Part shown: positions 1 to 11,100 of the stretch, in pieces
Position numbering within the stretch: position 1 is the first letter of the stretch
Layout of the letters: each line of letters opens with the position of its first letter
Assembly: GCF_001968825.1 (NCBI RefSeq)
Contig: NZ_MIEU01000011.1
Coordinates: forward strand, 434,001-498,000
DNA from: Tersicoccus sp. Bi-70
Lineage (GTDB): Bacteria; Actinomycetota; Actinomycetes; Actinomycetales; Micrococcaceae
Reading direction: 5' to 3'
DNA: 64,000 bases
Notes under the pieces: generated by a model
Databases searched by the model: none
Told to the model about the DNA's origin: nothing
What the model saw: the letters and a program-made list of their open reading frames with translations, nothing else
Program-made: the position numbers and the translations under genes

Positions 1-213
1 CAGCGGGACTCCCGACTGCATGGACGCGATCGCCTGGAACGGCTTGAGGGTCGAGCGCGCGAGGATCGGCGCGCGCACGTCGCCGAGTTCGAGCAGCACC
101 TGCCCCTCCGCGTCGACGACGACGGCGGCACCGACGTGCCGGGACTCGATGAAGCCGCTGCGCTCGACGACGGCCAGTTCCACGGCGGTGTCCGCGGCGA
201 AGGTCTGTGGCAT
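1..213 (-). CDS. Asparaginase II family protein (5' part only)
   Basis: This is the first 71 codons of a minus-strand gene that runs off the left edge. The translation begins MPQTFAADTAVELAVVERSG. It continues with RSGFIESRH, a Val-rich strand, LELGDVRAPI and RSTLKPFQA. RSGF-ESRH and the RS-LKP-QA motif with its nucleophile-region Ser/Lys are typical of the PF06089 asparaginase II family, which hydrolyses L-asparagine to aspartate and ammonia. The start ATG has GGGAGG only one base upstream, which is unusually close, so a GTG about 11 codons downstream is possible. It is divergent from purD. The family call rests on the N-terminus only. Confidence 0.75.
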   Translation of the reverse strand, partial: MPQTFAADTAVELAVVERSGFIESRHVGAAVVVDAEGQVLLELGDVRAPILARSTLKPFQAIASMQSGVPL

Positions 214-292
214 ACCTCCCAGTATCGCGGATGGGGCGTCACCGGTTTCCCGGACGACACGTGCCGGATCGCGGTGGGCCCGGCCGTCCCCG

Positions 293-309
293 TACCCTTG
301 GGCACTGTG
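293..309 (+). promoter_or_regulatory. Possible leaderless promoter of purD
   Basis: TACCCT (293-298) fits an actinobacterial TANNNT -10 box. It lies eight bases before the GTG start of purD, and no Shine-Dalgarno sequence lies in front of that GTG. The spacing would place the transcription start at or next to the start codon. This is inferred from spacing only. Confidence 0.35.
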
Positions 310-1683
310 AAGGTACTCGTGCTCGGCTCCGGTGGCCGCGAACACGCCCTTGTCCGCTCCCTGGCCGGCGACCCGTTCGTCACCGAACTGCACGCCGCGC
401 CGGGCAACGCCGGGATCGAGCAGGAGGTGACCTGCCACCCGGTCGACGCCGTCGACGGTCAGGCCGTCACCGACCTCGCCCGCCGGCTCGGCACCGAGCT
501 CGTCGTGATCGGACCCGAGGCCCCCCTCGTCGCCGGCGTCGGCGACGCGCTGCGCGAGGCCGGGATCGCCGTCTTCGGTCCGTCCGCCGCCGCGGCCCGG
601 CTCGAGGGCAGCAAGGCCTTCGCCAAGGAGGTGATGGCGGCGGCCAACGTCCCCACCGCCATGGCCCGGGTGGCCGCGACCCGCGAGGAGACCGTCGAGG
701 CCCTCGACACCTTCGGATCCCCCTACGTCGTCAAGGACGACGGGCTCGCCGCCGGCAAGGGCGTCGTCGTCACCGAGGACAGGGACGCGGCGCTCGCCCA
801 CGCCGAGGAGTGCTTCCGCGCCGGTAGCACCGTGCTGATCGAGGAGTACCTGCGCGGTCCCGAGGTCTCCCTGTTCGTGCTCTGCGACGGCCGCACCGGC
901 ATCCCCCTGAGCCCCGCGCAGGACTTCAAGCGCATCCACGACGGCGACGAGGGGCCCAACACGGGCGGCATGGGCGCCTACACCCCGCTGGACTGGGCGC
1001 CGGCCGGCCTGGTCGACGAGGTGATGGACCGCGTCGCGAACCCCGTGCTCGCCGAGATGGCCTCCCGTGGCACCCCGTTCGTCGGCGTGCTCTACTGCGG
1101 CCTGGCCCTCACGCCGCGCGGTATCCGCGTGGTCGAGTTCAACGTCCGCTTCGGGGACCCCGAGACGCAGGCCGTGCTGGCCCGGCTCAAGACACCGCTC
1201 GGCTCGCTCCTGCTCGACGCCGCGAAGGGGCGGCTCGACGAGGACGAGCAGCTGCACTGGCGGCCCGCGAGCGCGGTCGCCGTCGTGCTCGCCGCCCACG
1301 GGTACCCCGCGTCCCCGCGCACCGGGGACCGGGTGCACGGGCTGAAGAAGGCCGCGGCCGAACCCGCGGTCACCGTGCTGCACGCCGGCACCGGCACTGC
1401 CGCCGGCAAGGATGGGCACGGCAAGGTGATCGCCACCGGCGGTCGCGTGCTCGCCGTCGTCGGCCGCGGTGAGGGCCTCGAGGCCGCCCGGGAACGTGCC
1501 TACGCCGGCATCGCGCGGATCCGTCTCGAGGGCGGCCAGTACCGCACGGACATCGCCGCGACGGCCGCCGCCGGCACCATCGAGGTGCCCGCCGCCGCGC
1601 GTCCGCCGCGGCCGTCCCGCGCGGCCACCGAGCCCGCCGCCGGTGCCGACACGATCATCCCCTCGATGGGTACGACCGTATGA
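307..1683 (+). CDS. purD: Phosphoribosylamine-glycine ligase (GAR synthetase)
   Basis: PurD joins glycine to 5-phosphoribosylamine using ATP, the second step of purine synthesis, in the cytosol. The GTG start at 307 gives the expected N-terminus [16 protein letters not shown]. The reading frame extends upstream, but that extension is not family-like. Visible motifs are the GSGGREH nucleotide loop (about residues 7-13), the ATP-grasp lysine loop [14 protein letters not shown] and the metal-site motif [11 protein letters not shown]. The product is 458 residues against about 420-430 usual. The excess is an Ala/Pro-rich C-terminal tail of about 40 residues. The stop overlaps the purC start (ATGA), so the two genes are translationally coupled. 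Confidence 0.95.
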   Translation: MKVLVLGSGGREHALVRSLAGDPFVTELHAAPGNAGIEQEVTCHPVDAVDGQAVTDLARRLGTELVVIGPEAPLVAGVGDALREAGIAVFGPSAAAARLEGSKAFAKEVMAAANVPTAMARVAATREETVEALDTFGSPYVVKDDGLAAGKGVVVTEDRDAALAHAEECFRAGSTVLIEEYLRGPEVSLFVLCDGRTGIPLSPAQDFKRIHDGDEGPNTGGMGAYTPLDWAPAGLVDEVMDRVANPVLAEMASRGTPFVGVLYCGLALTPRGIRVVEFNVRFGDPETQAVLARLKTPLGSLLLDAAKGRLDEDEQLHWRPASAVAVVLAAHGYPASPRTGDRVHGLKKAAAEPAVTVLHAGTGTAAGKDGHGKVIATGGRVLAVVGRGEGLEAARERAYAGIARIRLEGGQYRTDIAATAAAGTIEVPAAARPPRPSRAATEPAAGADTIIPSMGTTV

Positions 1684-2606
1684 GCACCGGCCTGGCCCAG
1701 GCGCCGAAGGTGCCCGGCTGGACGCACGTGTACTCCGGCAAGGTGCGCGAGCTCTACGTGCCGACCGTGCCCGAGGACGGCGACGGGGACGGCGACCCGC
1801 AGCTGACGCCCGAACGGCACGTGCTCGTCGTCGCGACCGACCGGATCAGCGCGTACGACCACGTGCTCGCGACCCCGATCCCCGACAAGGGCCGGGTGCT
1901 CACCCAGCTCTCGCTGTGGTGGTTCGAGCAGCTCGCCGACATCGAGAACCACGTCGTCTCCACGGTGGTCCCCGAGGAGGTGGCCGGCCGCGCCATGATC
2001 TGCCGGAACCTGACGATGTTCCCGATCGAGTGCATCGCCCGCGGCTACCTGACCGGGTCCGGGCTCGAGGAGTACCGGCGGTCCGGGACGGTGTGCTCGC
2101 TGCCGCTGCCCGCGGGCCTGACCGACGGATCGCGGCTCGAGACCCCGCTCTACACCCCGTCCGCGAAGGCCGAGGTGGGGGAGCACGACGAGAACATCAC
2201 GTTCGAGCAGACGGTTGAGGCCGTCGGGTTCGACGTGGCCGACCGGATCCGCGAACTGACGCTGCGCGTGTACGGCACCGCGGAGCTGATCGCTCGGGAG
2301 CGCGGCATCATCCTGGCCGACACCAAGGTGGAGTTCGGCCTGGACGTGCACGACGGCACCATCACGCTGGCCGACGAGGTGCTCACCCCGGACTCGTCCC
2401 GGTTCTGGGACGCCGCGGCGTGGGAGCCCGGCAGGCCGCAGCCGAGTTTCGACAAGCAGTTCGTCCGCGACTGGCTCACCTCCCCGGCCTCGGGCTGGGA
2501 CCGCGCGTCGGACACCCCGCCCCCCGCCCTGCCCGACGTCGTCGTCGCCGCCACCCGGGACCGCTACGTCGAGGCGTACGAACGGCTCACGGGCCGCTCG
2601 TTCTGA
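1680..2606 (+). CDS. purC: SAICAR synthetase (phosphoribosylaminoimidazole-succinocarboxamide synthase)
   Basis: PurC condenses CAIR with aspartate in an ATP-dependent step of purine synthesis. The 308-residue protein shows the family motifs SGKVRELY near the N-terminus, ATDRISAYD, IPDKGRVLTQLS, the ECIARGYLTGSG signature in the middle and LADTKVEFG towards the C-terminus. The length matches the longer actinobacterial/yeast-like type. It starts inside the purD stop codon and is followed within 32 bases by a strong hairpin, so purD-purC forms a two-gene transcription unit. Confidence 0.96.
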   Translation: MSTGLAQAPKVPGWTHVYSGKVRELYVPTVPEDGDGDGDPQLTPERHVLVVATDRISAYDHVLATPIPDKGRVLTQLSLWWFEQLADIENHVVSTVVPEEVAGRAMICRNLTMFPIECIARGYLTGSGLEEYRRSGTVCSLPLPAGLTDGSRLETPLYTPSAKAEVGEHDENITFEQTVEAVGFDVADRIRELTLRVYGTAELIARERGIILADTKVEFGLDVHDGTITLADEVLTPDSSRFWDAAAWEPGRPQPSFDKQFVRDWLTSPASGWDRASDTPPPALPDVVVAATRDRYVEAYERLTGRSF

Positions 2607-2637
2607 ACCGGCGCCGGACAGCGCACCAGCAACGACA

Positions 2638-2669
2638 GAGCGCCCGGACCCCACCGGGTCCGGGCGCTC
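2638..2669 (+). terminator. Terminator hairpin after purC
   Basis: Perfect 13-bp stem (GAGCGCCCGGACC at 2638-2650, complement at 2657-2669) with a 6-base loop, followed by CGTCGTCTCC. It lies between the convergent ends of purC and the membrane protein gene, so it may serve both strands. The T-tract is poor, as is common in high-GC actinobacteria. Confidence 0.8.
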
Positions 2670-2708
2670 CGTCGTCTCCTACCGGGCGGGTGCCCGGTCA
2701 GTCGAAGA

Positions 2709-5402
2709 TCAGTAGTCGTTCAGGTCCACCGTCACCGTGTCGCCCTGGATCGAGGCCTTGCCGGAGACGTAGAACGAGTCCGTGTCGGACTCCTTCGTCC
2801 ACTTCGGCTTCTCGTCCCCGAAGGACTGGTCCTCCTCGTAGGTGACCTTCGCGTCGGCGGGATCGGTGGCGTAGAAACGCCACCCCGAGCCGCTGTCGAT
2901 CGAGCTGACCCGGATCGACGGGGCGTCGGAGACCGTCCAGACCACCTTGCGGGTGTCCCCGGAGGCGTAACCGCGGAACGGGCAGCCCGTCGGTTCCAGG
3001 TCGGTCGACTTCGCGCACGCCGCGATCTTGTCCTTGACCTGGCGTTCGACCTCGGTGGCGAAGGCGTCGGTGGTGGTCAGCTCGAGGCGCGCGCTGGTGT
3101 CCCCGTCCCCGTCGATCGTCGTCTCGATCGTCGCGTCCTCGGCGGCCACCCACGTGGACCCGCCCGGCAGGCTCACCGTGTAGGTCCCCGGCAGGACCGC
3201 CGCGCTCAGCCGGGCCGTGCTCGAGAACGCGCTGGTCTTCACCGCGACCTCCGTGCCGTTGACCTTCGGCCTGGCGTCCTTCTGCCCGGAGACGGAGATC
3301 GTGGCGGTGTCCGTGTCGTCGGCCGTGAGGCTCCAGTGGTCGTCGAACAGGTCGCCGCCCCGCTTGTCCAGGACGTAGGTCTTCGTGCGGGTCCGCTCAC
3401 CCTGACGCAGTTCGGCCCGCACCGTCGCCCGGTTCCCGGCATGCTCGGTCCCCAGGATCGTGAAGCCGTCGATCCGGTTGGTCGCCGCGCGGTAGACGGC
3501 GTTGGTCAGCAGCACGCGCTTCTCCGCCGAGAGATCGGTGTGGCCGAGGGAGAGGGCCTTCTCGGCATCACCGTCGACCAGGGCCTGCAGATACGCGGTG
3601 ACCTGCTTGTCGGGCCCGTTGTTGCCGCGGATCACGTTCGTGATCACTATCCCGGCGATCAGGGCGATCACCACCACCCCGGCCACCGCCCCGAGGATCA
3701 GGGCGCGGCGCTTCGCGCGCGGACTCATCGGCGTGCGGGCCGCGGCCACCGGAGCCGTGGTACCGGTCGTCTCGGCGCCGGCGCCGGCGGCGTCGGTCGT
3801 GGCGGCGGGGTCGCCGGGAGCCGTCGCCCGTGGGCGGGGCGTGAGCAGGCGCCGCAGCCGGGCGGGGAGCGCGGGCGCGACGACGGGGGCGAGGACCCGG
3901 GCGGTCAGTTCGACCCCGAGGCCCCACGCCGCAAAGATCAGGACGAACCACCACGACGGACCGAACCCGCCCTCGGCCGAGGCGATGCCCCGGATGTCGA
4001 CCCGGGCGGTGGCGGCCAGCAGCACGGTCACGACAGCACCGGCGGCCGCCCAGGCGAGGGGCGTCACCAGCCAGCCCGCCGCGTCCCGGGAGGGCCGGCG
4101 CAGGCCGAGGACGATGCCGGCGAGCACGGTCGCGACGACGGCGAGGACCACGGCGCACCACCCCGCCCAGGCCGGGATGTTCAGCGCGTCGATGCCGGCG
4201 ACCGCCTGGAGGAGCTGGTCCGTGTCGGTGCCGGACCGGGACCGGGAGGAGAGCTGGGTCGCGTGGGCGGTCTGGTGGAGCGGGCCCAGGTGTCCGGCGA
4301 CGAGGATGTAGCCGGCGAGGTTGAGCAGCGTCAGCGGCAGGCTCAGGATCGCCTGGGGGTGGCCCCCGACGGCATAGAGCAGCACGAGCACCGGCAGGGC
4401 CACGACCACGACGACGGCGAGGTGGGTGAGCAGGGCTGCGGGCACGGCCCGAGCCGCGGCGACCAGGTCCGGGACCGTGACCATGCCGCGCGCCGGGGCG
4501 ACGGGCTGGTCGGCCGGAACCGTCGGCGTCGCAGCCGCGGGCCCGGCGGCCCACCGCCCACGGGAGCCGAGCCGGCGTCCCGCCCAGGCGGCACCGGTGC
4601 CGAGCAGGAAGGCGACGATCACCGGGACGAACCCGGCCGCGTGCACGCCGTCGACCCGGAAGGTGCTGATCGAGGGCAGGGTGATGCCGGCGAGAACGGC
4701 CACCGTGTTGACGAGGGCGCTGAGCACCACGCCCGTCACGGCCGCCTGGACCGCCGCCTGGAGGCGGCCGGCGGACGGCCGGAAGCGCTCGGCCAGGGCA
4801 CTGACGAGGGCGACCGCGAGCGCCGTCACGGCGGTCACCGCGAGGGGGACCGCGAAGAGCGCGGCCGATCCGTCGAGGGTGCCGAAGAAGGGCAGAGCCC
4901 CCGAGACGGACGCCCCCAGCGTCCCGAGGTGGGCCATCGCGATCAGCTGCACCGCTCCCGGCACCAGCAGGGACCACGGGTCCACCGCGTTCGCGCCGGC
5001 CGATGCGGCCGCACTGGAGCTGGTCAGGTCGGCCGCCCCGAGCAGGGCGAGCACGATCGCCAGCAGCGTGAACACCAGGACGCCGACGTACGCGACGACC
5101 CCGGTCGCGGCGCCGGTCCACAGCCGGATCAGGTCGATGCCGGCACCGCCGCGCGGCACCCCGGAGGTGCCGGTCGGCAGCGCTGACGTGGTGGCGGTCC
5201 CGTCGGTCGATCCGCCCACGGCGTGGGCGGATCCGTCATTCGCGGGAGTGGAAGCGCCGTGCGCGGGAGCGGACGGGCCGGGTGTGGACGGGCCGGCGGC
5301 GGCGGGTCCGGGCGAGCCGCCCGTCTCGACGGCCGGAGGTCGTTCCGGAAGGGCCGGGCGCAGGGGCCGCGGGGCTCCCGGAGGCAGGTCTGACTCACTC
5401 AT
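2709..5402 (-). CDS. Large multi-pass membrane protein with extracytoplasmic C-terminal domain
   Basis: I do not recognise this 897-residue protein. The first ~85 residues are low-complexity Pro/Ala/Gly/Ser. About eight to ten hydrophobic segments follow between roughly residues 95 and 510. A Pro/Thr/Ala linker leads to a basic stretch (SPRAKRRALI) and one more transmembrane helix near residue 570. The last ~310 residues are soluble and probably outside the cell. They start with a GDAEKALSLG segment like NTF2-type or TcaA-like exported domains and end in a beta-rich region with two Cys. A GGGGGA ribosome-binding site lies seven bases before the ATG. The architecture suggests an envelope sensor or assembly protein, but no function can be assigned. 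Confidence 0.8.
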   Translation of the reverse strand: MSESDLPPGAPRPLRPALPERPPAVETGGSPGPAAAGPSTPGPSAPAHGASTPANDGSAHAVGGSTDGTATTSALPTGTSGVPRGGAGIDLIRLWTGAATGVVAYVGVLVFTLLAIVLALLGAADLTSSSAAASAGANAVDPWSLLVPGAVQLIAMAHLGTLGASVSGALPFFGTLDGSAALFAVPLAVTAVTALAVALVSALAERFRPSAGRLQAAVQAAVTGVVLSALVNTVAVLAGITLPSISTFRVDGVHAAGFVPVIVAFLLGTGAAWAGRRLGSRGRWAAGPAAATPTVPADQPVAPARGMVTVPDLVAAARAVPAALLTHLAVVVVVALPVLVLLYAVGGHPQAILSLPLTLLNLAGYILVAGHLGPLHQTAHATQLSSRSRSGTDTDQLLQAVAGIDALNIPAWAGWCAVVLAVVATVLAGIVLGLRRPSRDAAGWLVTPLAWAAAGAVVTVLLAATARVDIRGIASAEGGFGPSWWFVLIFAAWGLGVELTARVLAPVVAPALPARLRRLLTPRPRATAPGDPAATTDAAGAGAETTGTTAPVAAARTPMSPRAKRRALILGAVAGVVVIALIAGIVITNVIRGNNGPDKQVTAYLQALVDGDAEKALSLGHTDLSAEKRVLLTNAVYRAATNRIDGFTILGTEHAGNRATVRAELRQGERTRTKTYVLDKRGGDLFDDHWSLTADDTDTATISVSGQKDARPKVNGTEVAVKTSAFSSTARLSAAVLPGTYTVSLPGGSTWVAAEDATIETTIDGDGDTSARLELTTTDAFATEVERQVKDKIAACAKSTDLEPTGCPFRGYASGDTRKVVWTVSDAPSIRVSSIDSGSGWRFYATDPADAKVTYEEDQSFGDEKPKWTKESDTDSFYVSGKASIQGDTVTVDLNDY

Positions 5403-5524
5403 GTGTATTCCCCCGATATTCGCTGTGCGAAGTGTGACGGCACCAACCTACGGTGCGGCACGCGCGAGGGCCATCACCGCCGTGCGGAAGGGGGCGGATA
5501 TGCGCGAGCGGAGGAACCGACGGC

Positions 5525-6139
5525 TCAGTGGGCCGTTCCGTCGGCCCAGGAGCCGTCGTCGGCGACGAGGGTGTCCATCAGATCGAGGCCATGCCGTCCC
5601 CAGGCGACCTCACCGCGCGCCCGCTCCACCAGTCCCTCGTAGGCGAAGCGCTTGAACGCGATCGTGCGGTCGCGGTCCTGCGGGGCGGTGACGGCGATAC
5701 GCCGGGCGAGCATGGGATTCTCGACCGCGTCGATGCGGGTCAGTTCGCGTTCCCAGCGGGCGATCTCGCCCTCCCACTGCGCGATGTGCGCCTGCAGGAA
5801 GGCCCGCGCCGACTCCGGGGTGGTCGTCTCCAGGTAGGCGGCCCGCAGGTGTGCCGGGTCCCGCACGCGCGAGTAGGGGATGGGTGCGCGCATCCAGTCG
5901 GTGAACGCCCGGTCCCCGTCGTCCGTCACGTGGTACACGCGCCGGGTGGCCCGCTCCCCGCGGGGCTGTTCCTCCCCGGCCACCAGACCCTCGGACTCCA
6001 TCTTCCGCAGCTCGGGGTAGATCTGCGAGTCGGGGGCATGCCACACGTGGCCCACCGACGCGGAGAACTGTTTCTGCAGGTCGTAGCCCGTCAGCGGGCC
6101 GACGCGCAGCAGCGCGAGCAGCGCGTATCGCAGGCTCAT
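5525..6139 (-). CDS. PadR family transcriptional regulator, VanR-like candidate
   Basis: The 204-residue protein has an N-terminal PadR winged helix (SLRYALLALLRVGPLTGYDL, then QIYPELRKMESEGLV) and a C-terminal helical dimerisation region of the Vir_act_alpha_C type. I start it at the ATG at 6139 because AAGGAG lies nine bases upstream. A longer GTG start at 6163 would translate the ribosome-binding site. It lies just beyond a LigM-type gene on the same strand, separated by a strong hairpin. In Corynebacterium glutamicum the vanillate genes are repressed by VanR, a PadR protein that releases DNA on binding vanillate. By analogy this protein probably controls the O-demethylase cluster, which is inference. 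Confidence 0.85.
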   Translation of the reverse strand: MSLRYALLALLRVGPLTGYDLQKQFSASVGHVWHAPDSQIYPELRKMESEGLVAGEEQPRGERATRRVYHVTDDGDRAFTDWMRAPIPYSRVRDPAHLRAAYLETTTPESARAFLQAHIAQWEGEIARWERELTRIDAVENPMLARRIAVTAPQDRDRTIAFKRFAYEGLVERARGEVAWGRHGLDLMDTLVADDGSWADGTAH

Positions 6140-6167
6140 CGGGGTGGGCTCCTTCGGCGGCACACGG

Positions 6168-6195
6168 CGCGAGGGGGCCGAACGGCCCCCTCGCG
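6168..6195 (-). terminator. Hairpin between the first ligM paralogue and padR
   Basis: Perfect 12-bp inverted repeat (CGCGAGGGGGCC, loop of four, GGCCCCCTCGCG) starting 13 bases after the stop of the LigM gene. There is no T-tract on either side. It probably ends or attenuates the metF-purU-ligM transcript before padR. Confidence 0.7.
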
Positions 6196-6208
6196 GGTGA
6201 GCACCACC

Positions 6209-8532
<2,324 letters not shown>

Positions 8533-8537
8533 GGCGC

Positions 8538-9467
8538 TCAGCCCCGGTCGGCCGGGTCGCCCGCCGACCGCTGGGCCGCGCTCTGGGTGGACCGCTCGGT
8601 CGCGAACCGGGTGGCCCAGTCCGCCGTCGCGCCGAGGCCGCCGAACGTGTAGAAGTGCAGGCCCACCTCGCCCGGCAGCCCGGTGCCCGGGGTGCGCTCC
8701 GCGAGCGTGGCGGCCAGGTCGTCGACGAAGCGATCGGGGCCGGCCTCGCCCATCAGGTTGGTCAGCGAGAAACCGTACTTCTTGACGATCATGGCGTTGG
8801 CGCCCACGCCGAAGCGCCGGGCGAAGCCCAGGAGCCGCTTGATGCCGGCCGGGCCGGGCGTGCCCACCCGGACGGGGGCGTCGATGCCGGCCGAGCGCAG
8901 CGTGTCGATCCACGCGACGACCGGGTCGATGTCGAAGGCGAACTGGGTGACGACGACGGCGTCGAGCCCCGCGTCCTTCAGCGCCGCCGCCTTGTCGCGC
9001 AGTGCGCCGGAGAGGGCGTCCCCGGCGATGTCGGGATGGCCCTCGGGGTAGCCGCCGATGCCGACCTCGCGGACGCCGTAGCGCTGCAGGACACCGCTGG
9101 TGATCACGGCGAGCGAGTCCTCGTAGGGACCCTCGGGGGTGGCGGGGTCCCCACCGATGGTGAACACGTGCTCGGAGGCGCCCACCTCCTGCAGGCGGCC
9201 GAGGAACTCCTCGAGCTCGTCCCGGGACTTCAGCCGACGGGCGGACAGGTGCGGGACCGGCACGAAGCCGTGCTCGCGCACGGCGCTCGCCGCGGCGACG
9301 CGCATGTCCAGGTCCTCGTTGCCGAGGAAGGTGACGTTGATCCGGGTGCCGGCCGGGATGCGGTCCTTCGCCTCCATCAGGCTGGGGACGTCCTTGCCGG
9401 TCATCTCGAGGGAGAAGCCCTCGATCAGATGCAGGGAGGCCTCGGGGTTCGATGCGGGTCGTGCCAC
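8538..9467 (-). CDS. metF: Methylenetetrahydrofolate reductase
   Basis: A 309-residue TIM-barrel flavoprotein of the MetF family. Visible elements include an early FSLEMTGKD strand, NVTFLGNEDLD, the FTIGGDPATPEGPY loop and a C-terminal GLHFYTFGG motif. The GTG start at 9467 has AAGGAG eight bases upstream. Classical MetF makes 5-methyl-THF for methionine synthesis. In lignin-aromatic degraders such as Sphingobium SYK-6 the co-located metF instead oxidises the 5-methyl-THF made by LigM. Being first gene of metF-purU-ligM supports that catabolic direction. The absence of metH/metE nearby fits but does not prove it. Confidence 0.9.
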   Translation of the reverse strand: MARPASNPEASLHLIEGFSLEMTGKDVPSLMEAKDRIPAGTRINVTFLGNEDLDMRVAAASAVREHGFVPVPHLSARRLKSRDELEEFLGRLQEVGASEHVFTIGGDPATPEGPYEDSLAVITSGVLQRYGVREVGIGGYPEGHPDIAGDALSGALRDKAAALKDAGLDAVVVTQFAFDIDPVVAWIDTLRSAGIDAPVRVGTPGPAGIKRLLGFARRFGVGANAMIVKKYGFSLTNLMGEAGPDRFVDDLAATLAERTPGTGLPGEVGLHFYTFGGLGATADWATRFATERSTQSAAQRSAGDPADRG

Positions 9468-9513
9468 GATCGGGACTCCTTTCCGCCGGGCGCCGCGATG
9501 CGCCCGTGTGACG

Positions 9514-9542
9514 ACTGTAACTATGGCGATAGGTAATGTCCA
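9514..9542 (-). promoter_or_regulatory. Sigma-70-type promoter of metF-purU-ligM
   Basis: On the minus strand TGGACA (9542-9537, five of six consensus bases) is followed after 17 bases by TACAGT (9519-9514, four of six). This sits in a short AT-rich island in otherwise very GC-rich DNA, 47 bases before the metF start. It is the best-looking classical promoter in the cluster. Confidence 0.6.
9518..9535. promoter_or_regulatory. VanR-operator-like inverted repeat in the metF promoter
   Basis: The plus strand reads TAACTAT, GGCG, ATAGGTA: two 7-base arms matching at six of seven positions around a 4-base spacer. It lies between the predicted -35 and -10 boxes and touches the -10, where a repressor would block polymerase. 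The operator I recall for the PadR protein VanR of C. glutamicum is AACTAACTAA-N4-TTAGGTATTT. Both share AACTAW-N4-WTAGGTA. Confidence 0.5.
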
Positions 9543-9555
9543 GAGGTATTTCGGC

Positions 9556-11061
9556 TCAATGCTCGGCGAGAGCGGCCGGGTCGAGGTCGGCGACGGCACG
9601 GGTGTCCTGGAAGGCGCGGATCCCGTCGATGCCCTGCTCGCGGCCGAAACCGGACTGCTTCATGCCGCCGAACGGGGCCCGCAGGTCCAGCCGGGTCGCG
9701 CCATGGTCGTTGATCCACACGTACCCGCAGGCCAGCCGGTTCGCGATGGCGCGGGCGTGCTCGGGATCGGCGGACCAGACGGACCCGCCGAGGCCGGCCC
9801 ACGTGTCGTTGGCGGCCGCGACCGCCTCGTCGTCGGAGTCGAACGGCAGCAGGGGGATGACCGGACCGAACTGCTCCTCGGTCACGACCCGCAGGGCCGG
9901 GTCCGGGTCGACGACGATCGCCGGCCGCAGGAAGTTCCCGTCCGCCAGGGCCGGGTCGGTCGGGAGGGTGCCGAACTCGCGGACGTCCGCGCCGCCGGCC
10001 CGGGCCTCCTCGATCAGCTCGGTCACGAACGCCTGCTGCGCCGAGGAATGAAGAGGGCCCATCGTGGTGCCCTCGTCGAGCCCGTACCCGATCACCGTCT
10101 TCTCCAGGCGGGCGGCCAGCCCGGCCGCGACCTCCTCGAGCCGGGAGCGGTGCACGTGGATGCGCTTGGCGTTCATGCAGATCTGGCCGGTCGTGTCGAA
10201 GATCGCCGCGTGCAGCCGGTCCAGGTGGGTGTCGTCGAGGACGGCGTCCGCGAGGACCACCGCGGCGTCGTTGCCGCCCAGTTCCAGCGTCACTCGCGTC
10301 AGCGACGTCGACGCGAGCTCCATGATCTTCTTCCCGCCGCCGACGCTGCCGGTGAAGCAGACCTTGGCGACGTGCGGGCTGGTGATCAGGGCGGACATGT
10401 CGGCGTCCCGGCCGGTGACGACGTTCAGGACGCCGGGCGGCAGCTGCTCGGCGACCCGCTGGACCACCCGGGTGGTGGCCAGGGGTGCCGAGGGCGGCGG
10501 CTTGACGATGGCGGTGTTGCCGGCCAGCAGCGCGTGCGGCAGGGCGGCGCCGAGGATCGCGATGGGCCAGTTGAACGGCACGATGACCGTGACGACGCCG
10601 AGCGGCTGGTGGGCGACCGTGGTGGTCACGGGGATGCCGGGCGCGGGGCTGAGCGTGCGCGTCGCGTCCACCTCGTCGGCCAGCTCGAGCGCGAGGTTCC
10701 ACCGCAGCTCGAAGACGAGCGAGTCGACCCAGGACTCCATCCGGATCTTGCCGTTCTCGCGGGAGAGGATCGCGGCGTCCTCGTCGCGGGCCTCGGCGAT
10801 GCCGGCCAGCGCGGCCCGCATCGCGTCGGCGCGCTCGGCGGCGCTCAGGGCGGCCCAGGCCGGCTGGGCGGAGCGCGCGGCGGCGATCGCGTCGTCGACG
10901 TCGGCCGTGGTCGCGGCGGCGGCGTGCCCGACGATCTCGCCGGGGCGTCCCGGGTCGGGCACCGTCAGGGTGTCGGTCGTGGTGCGGGCCTCCCCGCCGA
11001 TGTAGAGGCCCGTGCTGACGGGCGTCGACGTGTCGGCGGGGGCGGGGGTGGTGTCGGTCAT
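9556..11061 (-). CDS. NAD(P)-dependent aldehyde dehydrogenase
   Basis: A 501-residue member of the ALDH superfamily. Motifs in order are VIVPFNWPIAI and GNTAIVKPPPSAP (cofactor site), FTGSVGGGKKIME, the general-base motif LELGGNDAAVV, the catalytic Cys in GQICMNAKR, EEQFGPVIPLLPF and a C-terminal PFGGMKQSGFGREQG. It is 39 bases downstream of the second LigM paralogue and probably in its operon. An aldehyde such as vanillin or syringaldehyde is a plausible substrate. Oxidation would give the carboxylate that LigM enzymes demethylate. The family is broad, so the substrate is a guess from context. Confidence 0.9.
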   Translation of the reverse strand: MTDTTPAPADTSTPVSTGLYIGGEARTTTDTLTVPDPGRPGEIVGHAAAATTADVDDAIAAARSAQPAWAALSAAERADAMRAALAGIAEARDEDAAILSRENGKIRMESWVDSLVFELRWNLALELADEVDATRTLSPAPGIPVTTTVAHQPLGVVTVIVPFNWPIAILGAALPHALLAGNTAIVKPPPSAPLATTRVVQRVAEQLPPGVLNVVTGRDADMSALITSPHVAKVCFTGSVGGGKKIMELASTSLTRVTLELGGNDAAVVLADAVLDDTHLDRLHAAIFDTTGQICMNAKRIHVHRSRLEEVAAGLAARLEKTVIGYGLDEGTTMGPLHSSAQQAFVTELIEEARAGGADVREFGTLPTDPALADGNFLRPAIVVDPDPALRVVTEEQFGPVIPLLPFDSDDEAVAAANDTWAGLGGSVWSADPEHARAIANRLACGYVWINDHGATRLDLRAPFGGMKQSGFGREQGIDGIRAFQDTRAVADLDPAALAEH

Positions 11062-11100
11062 CGGTCCTTCACTCCTCGGGAGCGGGCGGTTGGGGGCGGA

